This document shows, piece after piece, positions 8,756 through 17,342 of a stretch of 64,000 bases of DNA. The translations under genes were made by a program, and so were the position numbers. Each line of letters opens with the position of its first letter. Position 1 is the first letter of the stretch. The stretch comes from Candidatus Melainabacteria bacterium. Its GTDB lineage: Bacteria > Cyanobacteriota > Vampirovibrionia > Gastranaerophilales > Gastranaerophilaceae. Location of the stretch: positions 1 to 64,000 of the forward strand of contig QHMH01000009.1 of the NCBI GenBank assembly GCA_003258795.1, in the 5' to 3' direction. The notes below the pieces were generated by a model. That model had not been told where the DNA came from and made no database searches. It saw only the letters and a program-made list of their open reading frames with translations.

Positions 8756-9964
8756 CTATGCTTGGATTTTATCAACAACCCCAGCACCAACTGTTCTTCC
8801 GCCTTCACGGATTGCAAATCTCATACCTTCTTCGATAGCAACTGGAGCGATCAATTCAACTTCCATTACTACGTTATCACCAGGCATTACCATTTCGCCA
8901 TCGAACTTGATTGAACCAGTTACGTCAGTAGTTCTGATGTAGAATTGTGGTCTGTATCCAGGGAAGAATGGAGTGTGACGTCCACCTTCGTCTTTTGTCA
9001 ATACATAAACGTTAGCTGTGAATTTTGTATGTGGATGAATTGTTCCAGGTTTTGCCAATACTTGACCTCTTTGGATGTCTTTTTTGTCAATACCACGAAG
9101 CAAAGCACCAATGTTGTCACCAGCTTGACCTTGATCCAACAATTTTCTGAACATTTCAACACCTGTTACAGTTGTTTTTTTAGTTTCGCCAAATCCAACC
9201 AATTCAACTTCATCACCAACTTTAACAACGCCACGTTCAACTCTACCTGTTGCAACAGTACCACGACCTGTGATAGAGAATACGTCTTCAACTGGCATCA
9301 AGAATGGTTTGTCCAAATCACGTTCTGGAGTTGGGAAGTATGTATCCAATGCATCCATCAATTCCCAAATCTTATCTGTCCATTCATTTTCGCCTCTCTT
9401 GATGCTTGGGTTAGCTTGTACAGCTTCCAAAGCTTTCAAAGCTGAACCGTGGATGAATGGGATGTTATCTCCGTCGAATTCATAAGAAGAAAGCAATTCT
9501 CTTACTTCCATTTCTACCAATTCTAACAATTCTGGATCATCAACCATGTCACATTTGTTCAAGAATACAACCAAGTTAGGAACACCAACTTGTCTTGCCA
9601 ACAAGATGTGTTCACGAGTTTGAGGCATTGCACCGTCTGTTGCTGCTACTACCAAGATAGCTCCGTCCATTTGTGCAGCACCTGTAATCATGTTTTTAAC
9701 ATAGTCTGCGTGGCCTGGGCAGTCAACGTGTGCATAGTGTCTTGTTGCTGTTTCATACTCAACGTGTGCAGTTGAGATTGTTATACCTCTTGCTTTTTCT
9801 TCTGGAGCAGCATCGATTTCATCAAATTTCTTTGCTTGTGCTTGTCCAGCAGCTGCCAATGTTGCTGTAATAGCAGCTGTCAATGTTGTTTTACCGTGGT
9901 CAACGTGACCTATTGTACCAACGTTGACGTGCGGTTTAGTTCTTTCAAACTTTTCACGTGCCAT
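8756..9964 (-). CDS. tuf: Translation elongation factor Tu
   Basis: GTPase that delivers aminoacyl-tRNA to the ribosome. The P-loop GHVDHGKT is at residues 19-26, followed by DCPGHADY (G3) and NKCD (G4). All three domains are present in 402 residues, slightly longer than the Escherichia coli protein. A strong Shine-Dalgarno (AAGGAG) precedes the ATG. It stands alone, without rpsL, rpsG or fusA beside it, and has its own promoter in the gap after nusA plus its own terminator. Confidence 0.98.
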   Translation of the reverse strand: MAREKFERTKPHVNVGTIGHVDHGKTTLTAAITATLAAAGQAQAKKFDEIDAAPEEKARGITISTAHVEYETATRHYAHVDCPGHADYVKNMITGAAQMDGAILVVAATDGAMPQTREHILLARQVGVPNLVVFLNKCDMVDDPELLELVEMEVRELLSSYEFDGDNIPFIHGSALKALEAVQANPSIKRGENEWTDKIWELMDALDTYFPTPERDLDKPFLMPVEDVFSITGRGTVATGRVERGVVKVGDEVELVGFGETKKTTVTGVEMFRKLLDQGQAGDNIGALLRGIDKKDIQRGQVLAKPGTIHPHTKFTANVYVLTKDEGGRHTPFFPGYRPQFYIRTTDVTGSIKFDGEMVMPGDNVVMEVELIAPVAIEEGMRFAIREGGRTVGAGVVDKIQA

Positions 9965-10030
9965 GAGAGTAATCTCCTTTTCAAATTATACTACCTATAC
10001 TTAATTATTATGCATTAAGTGACATTTTTT

Positions 10031-10058
10031 ATTCTAATTCATCAAACTTTATTGTCAA
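10031..10058 (-). promoter_or_regulatory. Promoter of tuf
   Basis: Minus strand: consensus TTGACA (10053-10058), 16-bp spacer, TAGAAT (10031-10036). Lies just after the nusA stop and gives an untranslated leader of roughly 60 nt before tuf. A second TATAAT lies nearer the gene but lacks a good -35. Confidence 0.65.
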
Positions 10059-10066
10059 GCGATTTA

Positions 10067-11320
10067 TTATTCTTCTTCCTCAACTTCAGTTTCTTCTTCT
10101 TCCTTTGTTATTGCATATTGATCTGAAACTTCTTCATCATCCAAGTCAAGTTCTTTTTGATTCATTTCTTCTTCTATTTCTTCTTGAAGTTCTGAATCAT
10201 CTTCATAGTCGCTCTCTGCCTCTTCTGTATACTCATAATTTTGAGCTTCTTCTGCTTTTTCCATTTGACTTACACTCTTGATATCTATTTTCCAATTTGT
10301 AAGTTTATGAGCAAGTCTTACATTTTGACCTTCTCTTCCGATTGCAAGGCTCAATTGATCATCTGGTACAACCACAAGGGCTTCTTTTGAATTTTCATCA
10401 TCTGCCAATATATCTACTGAAACTATTCTTGCAGGAGATAAGGCATTAACAATATATTCAACTGGGTTTGGAGAATATCTTACTATGTCAATTTTTTCGT
10501 TTTTCAACTCGCCAACAATTGTTTGAATTCTGCTTCCTCTTGTTCCGATGCATGCTCCCACAGAATCAACCTCTGGATCATTTGACCATACTGCAATTTT
10601 TGTTCTATATCCAGCTTCTCTTGAAATTGATTTGATTTCAACAATTCCATCTTCAATTTCAGGAACTTCAAGTTCAAAAAGCTCTCTAACAATTTCAGCA
10701 TTAGCATGCGATACAATAACTTGAGGCAATCTATTTGTTTCTTTTACATTCAAAACAAATACTCTGATTCTGTTTCCAGGTTTGTAATATTCCCCTGGAA
10801 TTTGTTCTTTTGGTGGCATTATTGCATCTGTTTTACCAATGTTAACAATAACGTTTCTTCTATCCATTCTTTGGATAATACCTGTGATAAGAGTACCTTT
10901 CTTTTCCAAAAATTCGTTTAATACTAAATCTCTTTCAGCTTCTCTTATTCTTTGTGTAATAACTTGTTTTGCCGCTTGTGCTGCAATTCTGCCAAATTGT
11001 TCTGGAGTAACTTCAATTTTAACTTCGTCATCAATTTCTACGTCTTCATCGATTTCTTTTGCATCTTTTAACGAAATTTGAACGTCTTCCATTCCTTCTT
11101 CAACGTCTTTTACTACAACTTTTGTTCTGAAAACACCAATTTCGCCAGATTGTTCATCCAAAATTCCTTCGATGTTATCAACATCTTTAAGGTGCATGTG
11201 TCTTTTGTAGGCAGCAACCATTGCATCACATAGAGAATCAATCAAAACATCTTTTGATATTCCTTTTTCTCTTTCAATTTGTTCGCATGCTTCAAATAAA
11301 GCAGTTCCAATTTTAATCAT
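10067..11320 (-). CDS. nusA: Transcription termination/antitermination factor NusA
   Basis: RNA polymerase-binding factor acting in pausing, termination and antitermination. Domain order is the N-terminal RNAP-binding domain (to about 130), S1 (about 135-200) and two KH domains (about 225-345, with GTRGSRIQ and GREGQNVRLA). The last 65 residues are a strongly acidic tail of Glu/Asp runs in place of the acidic repeats of the enterobacterial protein; 417 residues is the short form. It follows rimP by 24 bp, the standard rimP-nusA order. infB does not follow; tuf does. Confidence 0.95.
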   Translation of the reverse strand: MIKIGTALFEACEQIEREKGISKDVLIDSLCDAMVAAYKRHMHLKDVDNIEGILDEQSGEIGVFRTKVVVKDVEEGMEDVQISLKDAKEIDEDVEIDDEVKIEVTPEQFGRIAAQAAKQVITQRIREAERDLVLNEFLEKKGTLITGIIQRMDRRNVIVNIGKTDAIMPPKEQIPGEYYKPGNRIRVFVLNVKETNRLPQVIVSHANAEIVRELFELEVPEIEDGIVEIKSISREAGYRTKIAVWSNDPEVDSVGACIGTRGSRIQTIVGELKNEKIDIVRYSPNPVEYIVNALSPARIVSVDILADDENSKEALVVVPDDQLSLAIGREGQNVRLAHKLTNWKIDIKSVSQMEKAEEAQNYEYTEEAESDYEDDSELQEEIEEEMNQKELDLDDEEVSDQYAITKEEEETEVEEEE

Positions 11321-11344
11321 TTTTTTCTTCCTTATAATAATGTA

Positions 11345-11833
11345 TCAATCTTCCATATATAGCCTTGAATTTTTTATATCTTCAAGTGGCAATACCAATT
11401 CTTTGCCGTCATCTATTCTTTTTACAAATATTTTCTTTCCAGCCTCGTCATAATCTACCAAATTGGCCTTAAATATTTGATTTTCTTCACCCTCTAAAGG
11501 TTTTTTCAATTTAATGCTTATATTTTTTCCTCTAAAATACTCGTATTCCTTATCTGATTTGAATTTTCTCTCCAACCCTGGAGAAGAAACTTCAAGATAA
11601 TATTTACAAGGAATCAATTCCTCGAGAAATTCTTCTAAACTTCTTGTAACATTTTCACAGTCGTCAAGTGTTACTGGCTTATTATATGAGAACAAAAAGA
11701 TTTTCAGATACCATCTATGATTTTCTTTTTCAAAATCAACTTCGATAGGTATTAAGTCATATCTCATTGCTGTATTTTCAATGAGTGGTTTTATTTTTTC
11801 TAATATTTCGTATCTGTTAATTTCCTGTTTCAT
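11345..11833 (-). CDS. rimP: Ribosome maturation factor RimP
   Basis: Needed for maturation of the 30S subunit. The family signature LEVSSPGLERKFKSDKEYEYFRG sits mid-protein, with an N-terminal alpha/beta domain and a C-terminal SH3-like domain. The frame is open to 11878, but the ATG at 11833 (or 11839) gives the usual N-terminus of about 162 residues and leaves the hairpin at 11849-11874 in the leader. No good Shine-Dalgarno is visible for either start. First gene of rimP-nusA. Confidence 0.88.
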   Translation of the reverse strand: MKQEINRYEILEKIKPLIENTAMRYDLIPIEVDFEKENHRWYLKIFLFSYNKPVTLDDCENVTRSLEEFLEELIPCKYYLEVSSPGLERKFKSDKEYEYFRGKNISIKLKKPLEGEENQIFKANLVDYDEAGKKIFVKRIDDGKELVLPLEDIKNSRLYMED

Positions 11834-11848
11834 ATACATTCTTTTATT

Positions 11849-11874
11849 TTGCAGTTCAACAACTGAAACTGCAA
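11849..11874 (-). promoter_or_regulatory. Perfect 8-bp hairpin in the rimP leader
   Basis: Arms TTGCAGTT (11849-11856) and AACTGCAA (11867-11874) around a 10-nt loop end about 10 nt before the rimP start codons. No U-run follows, so it is not an ordinary terminator. It could limit rimP-nusA translation or be the scar of an upstream element. Confidence 0.4.
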
Positions 11875-11937
11875 TCAACTACATCGGCAATACTGCACCT
11901 TAGTGTACGAAAAAATTAAAAATGAAAACAAATTCAA

Positions 11938-11987
11938 TCCGTACATTACAAATGATATTATATATATTTTAATTTGTAAAGTACGGA
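11938..11987. repeat. Long inverted repeat upstream of rimP
   Basis: 16-bp arms (11938-11953 and 11972-11987), matching at 15 of 16 positions, around an 18-bp AT-only core with TATA stretches. It lies in the promoter-sized gap between rimP and the membrane protein gene ending at 12010. It could be an operator or a structured transcript. Confidence 0.6.
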
Positions 11988-12009
11988 CAAATTTTTGTAA
12001 CAAAATATA

Positions 12010-12516
12010 TTATTTTTTGGAAGTTTTATTTATTCCACTTGCAGAATTTTTTTGAGAGGGTTTGAAATTTTTCTCAAATTTTTCTGCTATTGGTGTTGCA
12101 ATAAGGGGAACTAATAGTCTTTCAGTAAGAATTCCTGATATTGCTAAGGTCATAAGACCGGCAAAAGTTTTCTTTGCCACCTTAACATCTTTAAATTGAA
12201 CATTTGAAAACATTTTGTTCCAAAGAGCATCCTGAAATTTTTTGCTTGCAACAGCAAAGCCAACTCCAAGTTGCAGAACTGATGTTACTGCTCCAGATGC
12301 CAAATCCATTGCGGCAACAAATCCTCTTTGTTCTTCAGGGATTTTTTTGTTTTCTTTTGTCGTTTTATATCTTGTTGAATATGCAAAAACATCTTTCGCT
12401 ACTGCGCAAACAACCAATGTTTTCGCTGCAAAAGTATCATCGTTTATAACCCTTTTTATATGATTGTTCAAAAGGTTTGATTTTGTAAACTTTGAAAAAG
12501 CATCATTTATTTTCAT
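12010..12516 (-). CDS. Small membrane protein of an uncharacterised family (member D)
   Basis: 168 residues, basic, with hydrophobic segments around 35-50, 75-95 and 115-145. Not recognised. It shares a layout with the products at 12503, 36058 and 36657: a hydrophobic helix, a charged Lys/Arg-rich stretch (here KTTKENKKIPEEQRGF), a second hydrophobic helix, then a C-terminal hydrophobic segment ending in a TPIAEKF-like P-x-x motif and a basic tail. The tail is Ser/Lys-rich. It overlaps the upstream family member by 14 bp, so the two are a translationally coupled pair. No function is assigned. Confidence 0.6.
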   Translation of the reverse strand: MKINDAFSKFTKSNLLNNHIKRVINDDTFAAKTLVVCAVAKDVFAYSTRYKTTKENKKIPEEQRGFVAAMDLASGAVTSVLQLGVGFAVASKKFQDALWNKMFSNVQFKDVKVAKKTFAGLMTLAISGILTERLLVPLIATPIAEKFEKNFKPSQKNSASGINKTSKK

Positions 12517-13030
12517 TTTTTGTCATCCTTTCTGCAATCATTGGAAATACTTTGTTTGATATGGCAAGAGTTGGGATGTAGAGAGCAATTGTTGTAAGCG
12601 TTCCAAGCCTATCCTTAAAAACATTCAAGCATTGTTCATCAAGTTTTTTTATAGCTTCTTTTTTTGACAAACCTGCTCTTATTTCTTCTTGTATTTTTTC
12701 GGGAAAAATTCCTTTCTTTTTCGCAATTTCTGTAAGTTTAAAGTTTATTTTTCCCTTTGATGCGAGTTTATCTATTTTTTTATACAAAATTCCCAAGCCT
12801 GCAAGTTGTATACCTAATGTAATAACAGCTTCGACAATCTGTTTTGTTGATGCCCATTTTCTATTTTTCTTTGATTCATTTGTAAATGGATTGTTCATAA
12901 TCACCAGAGGTGCAACAACCATTTTTCCGCCAGCATTGACGTAATTTGCAAGTTTTTCACCACCATGCTCAGACATTTTTTCTATAAATTTGCCTGCATA
13001 ACGATTAAAACCTATCGGTTTAACCTTCAT
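12503..13030 (-). CDS. Small membrane protein of an uncharacterised family (member A)
   Basis: 175 residues. After an amphipathic N-terminus come KMVVAPLVIMNNPF, a charged patch with KKNRKWAS, a hydrophobic helix (about 70-90), a Lys-rich middle, and a last hydrophobic segment TIALYIPTLAISNKVFP followed by MIAERMTK. The same order occurs in the protein at 36657, where IPPLCNIIISPVMKKL aligns by eye with the last segment. No known domain is recognised. First gene of a two-gene unit with the 12010 gene. Confidence 0.6.
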   Translation of the reverse strand: MKVKPIGFNRYAGKFIEKMSEHGGEKLANYVNAGGKMVVAPLVIMNNPFTNESKKNRKWASTKQIVEAVITLGIQLAGLGILYKKIDKLASKGKINFKLTEIAKKKGIFPEKIQEEIRAGLSKKEAIKKLDEQCLNVFKDRLGTLTTIALYIPTLAISNKVFPMIAERMTKNENK

Positions 13031-13104
13031 AACATTTTTCCTTACATTGAACTAATACAAAAAATCTACATACCATAAATGGCATATAAAATAGAGTTCA
13101 ATAC

Positions 13105-13455
13105 TTAAGGTGCTCGTGGATTATTCGTAAATAATGGGGTATATTTTGTATTTAGAAAAATTTCATCAAAATTATCATCATAGTTTTTTTCAAACGAAAT
13201 AACATAAGATTCATTTGATGAAACAAAATCTACACTTGATAATAAATCTAACGCTTTTTTTATTTGTTCTTGACCAGAAAAAATCCTTTTTCCACGACAG
13301 AATTCCAAATGTTGTTGATAAATTTCAGATTCTACTCTATCTGATGTTTGCCCTGCAATAACATCAGGAGAAGAATAACTTTCACTTGTTGCGTTAAAAC
13401 AGAAAGCAATTAAGACAAAAAATATAAAAAGTAATATTTTCTTCAAATTTTTCAT
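13105..13455 (-). CDS. Small secreted protein of unknown function
   Basis: 116 residues with a clear signal peptide: MKNLKK, then a hydrophobic core to about residue 20 and a polar region with a probable cleavage site near 28. The mature part has one Cys, is acidic at the C-terminus and ends in NNPRAP. No domain is recognised. Transcribed in the same direction as, and between, rnhC and the small membrane protein genes. Confidence 0.55.
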   Translation of the reverse strand: MKNLKKILLFIFFVLIAFCFNATSESYSSPDVIAGQTSDRVESEIYQQHLEFCRGKRIFSGQEQIKKALDLLSSVDFVSSNESYVISFEKNYDDNFDEIFLNTKYTPLFTNNPRAP

Positions 13456-13518
13456 AAGATAACTTTCACCTACACAAAAACCTAAAGCAATATTTTATTG
13501 CTAACGTATTTACAAAAT

Positions 13519-14397
13519 TTAACACAATTCACTATAAGTTTTAAAGTGAGTTTTTGAAACCTCTGTGAGTCTTTCATAGCTATATTTTTCTATAAATATT
13601 TTTGCGCTTTCTATGACTTTATTTGAGCATCCTTTAGGAAATTTACAGCCGTAAAAATTTTCCATGCTTTGAACTTTTTGCACAAAGGTTGCTCTTGCAA
13701 GTACAGATGCCGCTGCCACTGCAATATCAGCCTCACCTCTTACTCTCTGTTCAAGCGTTATTTGTTGACCTTTTTTCATCAAGGCATTTTTAATAAGACT
13801 TTCATCTCCAAATTTGTCTGATAGTGCGACTTTACAATCTGTTTTTTCCAAAATATTTTCAATAACTCTTGCATGCCCCCAAGCAAGCAGTTTATTAAGG
13901 TTTTTGAAATTTTTATATAATTCATTGTACTTCGAGTTAGATATTGCAATTACAGAATATTTTGAGTTTTTTTGAATTTGCAAAGCCATTTTTAAAATCT
14001 TGTCGTCGTTCAAGGTTTTACTATCTCTTATTCCTAAATCCTCAAAAAGCTTCTTATTTTCGTCATCAACATAAACTCCGGCGATTACAAGCGGTCCAAA
14101 AAAATCTCCCTTTCCAGATTCATCTGTTCCAATATGTGGCTCTTTAATCAATTCAAATTCAGGATTATCTTTTTTAAGAATTTCTGATGCTTGTAAGTTC
14201 AATATTTGCAATGCCGTTTCGATTTTTTTACCTTGTATCACAAATTTTCCAGAAGTGTAAAAAGTTGCAACAAAATCTGGGTGTCTTACCTCCCAAAAAG
14301 CATACTGTTTTGGGTTAATAATAACATTAAGTTTTGCAAGTTCATTTTTAAAAAATTCTTGTTTTTCTATTGAAAATTTTTCAGAAAAAATACTCAT
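13519..14397 (-). CDS. rnhC: Ribonuclease HIII
   Basis: Cleaves RNA in RNA-DNA hybrids. Residues 1-80 form the TBP-like substrate-binding domain that separates HIII from HII. The catalytic core starts at GTDESGKGDFFGPL, giving the first acidic residues; RDSKTL and the AAASVLARA segment follow. The length of 292 is typical. Divergent from dapB, with only 40 bp between their starts. No Shine-Dalgarno is visible before the ATG. Confidence 0.93.
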   Translation of the reverse strand: MSIFSEKFSIEKQEFFKNELAKLNVIINPKQYAFWEVRHPDFVATFYTSGKFVIQGKKIETALQILNLQASEILKKDNPEFELIKEPHIGTDESGKGDFFGPLVIAGVYVDDENKKLFEDLGIRDSKTLNDDKILKMALQIQKNSKYSVIAISNSKYNELYKNFKNLNKLLAWGHARVIENILEKTDCKVALSDKFGDESLIKNALMKKGQQITLEQRVRGEADIAVAAASVLARATFVQKVQSMENFYGCKFPKGCSNKVIESAKIFIEKYSYERLTEVSKTHFKTYSELC

Positions 14398-14437
14398 AAA
14401 TTTTATTTTATCATATAATTTTGATAGGAGAAAAATT

Positions 14438-15190
14438 ATGGAAAAAATAAAAGTTGCAGTTTGCGGTTCAAACGGAAAAATGGGAAAAGAGGTTACTCAA
14501 GCGGTAATCAGCGACAACGACACAGAACTTGTTGCAAAAATTGATATATTCAATGGAGAATTTAAAACCATTGAAGATGCACAAAAAGAAAGAAAAATTG
14601 ATGTTTTAGTTGATTTTACACAACCAAAATCAGTTTTTGAAAATGCAAAATTTTGCTTAACACATGGAATTAGACCTGTAATCGGCACCACAGGGTTGAG
14701 TGATGAACAGATTGCAGAACTTGAAAAGATTTCAAAAGAAAACAACATTTCATGTCTTATTGCTCCAAACTTTTCAACTGGCGCAGTTTTGATGATGATG
14801 TTTTCTGCACAAGCATCAAAGTATTTTGACAATGCAGAAATTATTGAATATCATCACAATCAGAAAAAAGATGCTCCTTCTGGAACAGCGATAAAAACCG
14901 CTCTTATGATGAGCAAAGAAAAAGAAAGTTTCAAAGTCGGAAATTGCGATGAGGTTGAAACAATAAAAGGTTCAAGAGGTGGAACATCTTATAATGATAT
15001 CCAAATACATTCAGTTAGAATGCCTGGTTACATTGCATCTCAAGAAGTTATTTTTGGCTCATCTGGACAAATTTTCAAAATCAGACACGACTCTATGGAT
15101 AGAAAATGTTATATGTCTGGAGTTTTGCTTGCAGTAAAACATGTCGCAAATAACAACGATTTTATTTACGGATTAGAAAATATTTTATAA
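14438..15190 (+). CDS. dapB: 4-hydroxy-tetrahydrodipicolinate reductase
   Basis: NAD(P)H-dependent step of lysine/diaminopimelate synthesis. The N-terminal Rossmann motif is GSNGKMGK; the family signature EYHHNQKKDAPSGTA supplies the catalytic His and Lys. 250 residues, normal length. Good Shine-Dalgarno (AGGAG), with TATAAT about 20 bp upstream. asd follows 12 bp later, so the pair feeds the aspartate pathway for peptidoglycan and lysine. Confidence 0.95.
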   Translation: MEKIKVAVCGSNGKMGKEVTQAVISDNDTELVAKIDIFNGEFKTIEDAQKERKIDVLVDFTQPKSVFENAKFCLTHGIRPVIGTTGLSDEQIAELEKISKENNISCLIAPNFSTGAVLMMMFSAQASKYFDNAEIIEYHHNQKKDAPSGTAIKTALMMSKEKESFKVGNCDEVETIKGSRGGTSYNDIQIHSVRMPGYIASQEVIFGSSGQIFKIRHDSMDRKCYMSGVLLAVKHVANNNDFIYGLENIL

Positions 15191-15202
15191 GGAAAAAGAT
15201 TT

Positions 15203-16228
15203 ATGAAAAAACCTCATATAGCTGTACTTGGCGCAACTGGTGTCGTTGGCAGAGAAATCTTGAAAGTTATTGAAGAAATAAAGCTTCCGTACGAAAGCAT
15301 CAAGCTTCTTTCAAGCTCAAAAAGTGCAGGAACAACAATGAAAGTCGGCTCTGAAGATATTGTTGTTGAAGAAGCAACACCAGAAAGTTTTAGAGGTATA
15401 GATGTTGTCTTAGCTTCTGCTGGAGCTTCTACCTCTAACAAACTTGCATTTGAAGCCATCGAAAGGGGTGCTGTTTTCATAGACAACTCATCTGCCTTTA
15501 GGATGAGAGATGATGTTCCTCTTGTTATTGCAGGAGTGAATGATGAAGACTTAAAAAAACATAAAGGACTTATTTCTAATCCCAATTGCTCAACCTCACA
15601 ACTTATGTTGGTATTAAAACCTTTAAACGATTATGCAAAAATGAAACGTTTAATAGTATCAACATATCAATCAGTAAGCGGTGCTGGACTAAAAGCTATA
15701 AATGAACTTACTGAAAATACAAAAGCAAGCTTAAACAATGAAGACTTTGAAAATTTAGCGTTCAAAAAAAATATTGCATTCAATGTAATTCCACAAATTG
15801 ACGTTTTCTGTGACAACGCCTACACAAAAGAAGAAATGAAAGTCGTAAATGAAACAAAAAAAATTCTTCATTTGCACAAAGATTTTCCAATTACTTGCAC
15901 TGCAGTAAGAGTTCCAGTTTATAGAGGACACTCTGAAGCTGTGACAATTGAATTTGAGAATGAAATTACGCCACAAAAAGCAACAGAACTATTAAAAAAT
16001 GCTTATGGGGTTGAAGTTTATGATGACGTAGAAAAATATGAATATCCAACAGCACTCGATTGCGCTAACAAAAATCCAGTATTTGTTGGCAGAATAAGAA
16101 AGGATATAGCATTTGATAACGGAATTTCTTTGTGGTGTGTGGCAGATAATCTTTTAATCGGCGCAGCATTAAACACTGTTAGAATCGCTGAATACATCAT
16201 TAAAAATGAATTATACTTAAATAAGTAA
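15203..16228 (+). CDS. asd: Aspartate-semialdehyde dehydrogenase
   Basis: Makes aspartate semialdehyde, the substrate of both Hom and the DAP pathway. The NADP-binding loop GATGVVGRE is at 10-18; the catalytic Cys is C129 in SNPNCSTSQL; the substrate-binding His is in the RVPVYRGHSE segment. 341 residues, the Gram-positive/cyanobacterial type. Cotranscribed with dapB. Confidence 0.95.
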   Translation: MKKPHIAVLGATGVVGREILKVIEEIKLPYESIKLLSSSKSAGTTMKVGSEDIVVEEATPESFRGIDVVLASAGASTSNKLAFEAIERGAVFIDNSSAFRMRDDVPLVIAGVNDEDLKKHKGLISNPNCSTSQLMLVLKPLNDYAKMKRLIVSTYQSVSGAGLKAINELTENTKASLNNEDFENLAFKKNIAFNVIPQIDVFCDNAYTKEEMKVVNETKKILHLHKDFPITCTAVRVPVYRGHSEAVTIEFENEITPQKATELLKNAYGVEVYDDVEKYEYPTALDCANKNPVFVGRIRKDIAFDNGISLWCVADNLLIGAALNTVRIAEYIIKNELYLNK

Positions 16229-17196
16229 GGATTTTCGACTTTAAGCTGGCAAATTTTATTGATGTTTACAACAATGTAGATGAACTACCCAAACAAATTA
16301 AGCTTGAGGCATGCTCTATTTGTCAACTTGATTGTGCAGTTTGTTATATGAGAAAAGCTTACAAAGAAGATTCTCAACACAAACTGAAAAAATTAGGATA
16401 TTTAAAGTTTGAAAATTTTAGAAAAGTTGTTGACGGTTTTCAATTCTATCGGATTGAACTTTCCAATTCTGGAGAAATCTTTCTAAACCCAGAATTGGAT
16501 GAAATTATCAAATATGGTTATGAAAAAAATATCGAATTAAACGCTTCAAATGGAACAAATTTAAATTATTTACCAGACAAGACTGCGGAAAATTTAGTTA
16601 AATATAAATTTAATTTTTTGGAATTATCAATAGATGGAGCATCCCAAGAAACCTACTCTATTTATAGACGTAATGGTGACTTTAACAAAGTAATCGACAA
16701 TATCAAAAAGATAAATCGATTTAAAGAAAAATATAACTCAGAATATCCAAAAATCTTGTATAAATTTATAGTTTTTGGTCACAACGAACACAAAATACTA
16801 AAAGCTAAACAACTTGCAAAAGATTTGAACGTAGACATCAGGTTCGATATAAATTATGACCCAAATTATTCTCCAATCATAGATAAAGAAATGGTTTTAA
16901 AGAATACGGGTTGGCCAACAACGGACATGTACGAATTGTTAAAAATTCGGAATTATATAAACTGTAAGGACATTTTTAATTTCCCTCAATTTGACTACGA
17001 CGGTGAGTTATTAGGTTGTTGCTGCAATCAATTTGTAGGTTTTGGTGGAAATTTATTTGAAGATGGTTATTTTAATGCAATGAACCACCCCAAAATCGTT
17101 AACTTGCGAAAACTTTTATTAGGACTCCCAATTGAGCAAGATTTTAATTTCTTCTGTTTTAACTGCAGATTTTTACCCTTTTTTACACCATACTAA
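16225..17196 (+). CDS. Radical SAM/SPASM protein without a normal start codon
   Basis: The iron-sulfur motif CQLDCAVC (Cys codons at 16321, 16333, 16342) binds the SAM cluster, and the C-terminus has a SPASM-like set of cysteines (LGCCCNQF and FCFNCRF). The first ATG (16348) lies after the CxxxCxxC motif, so it cannot be the start of a working enzyme. The frame is open back to 16225 but offers only CTG (16246) or ATT; no ATG, GTG or TTG. Either a rare start is used or the 5' end is damaged. It begins at the asd stop. Substrate unknown; peptide or cofactor modification is typical of the family. Confidence 0.65.
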   Translation, partial: VRIFDFKLANFIDVYNNVDELPKQIKLEACSICQLDCAVCYMRKAYKEDSQHKLKKLGYLKFENFRKVVDGFQFYRIELSNSGEIFLNPELDEIIKYGYEKNIELNASNGTNLNYLPDKTAENLVKYKFNFLELSIDGASQETYSIYRRNGDFNKVIDNIKKINRFKEKYNSEYPKILYKFIVFGHNEHKILKAKQLAKDLNVDIRFDINYDPNYSPIIDKEMVLKNTGWPTTDMYELLKIRNYINCKDIFNFPQFDYDGELLGCCCNQFVGFGGNLFEDGYFNAMNHPKIVNLRKLLLGLPIEQDFNFFCFNCRFLPFFTPY

Positions 17197-17342
17197 AAAC
17201 TCATCCTTGTGGAGATTTTCTTTTTGATGATAATATACAAGAATTCTCGTAAAATAATGCTTTTTCTTTGCTTGCAAATTTAACATAGTAATGATAAAAT
17301 CAAGTATCGTTTTTTGTATTATTTAATTTATGGAAGGTGTTT

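Noticed and set aside
8945..9445. Plus-strand 166-codon open frame inside tuf
   Set aside because: It is antisense to tuf, a complete and conserved gene; its Cys/Phe-rich translation is the usual shadow of the tuf codons.
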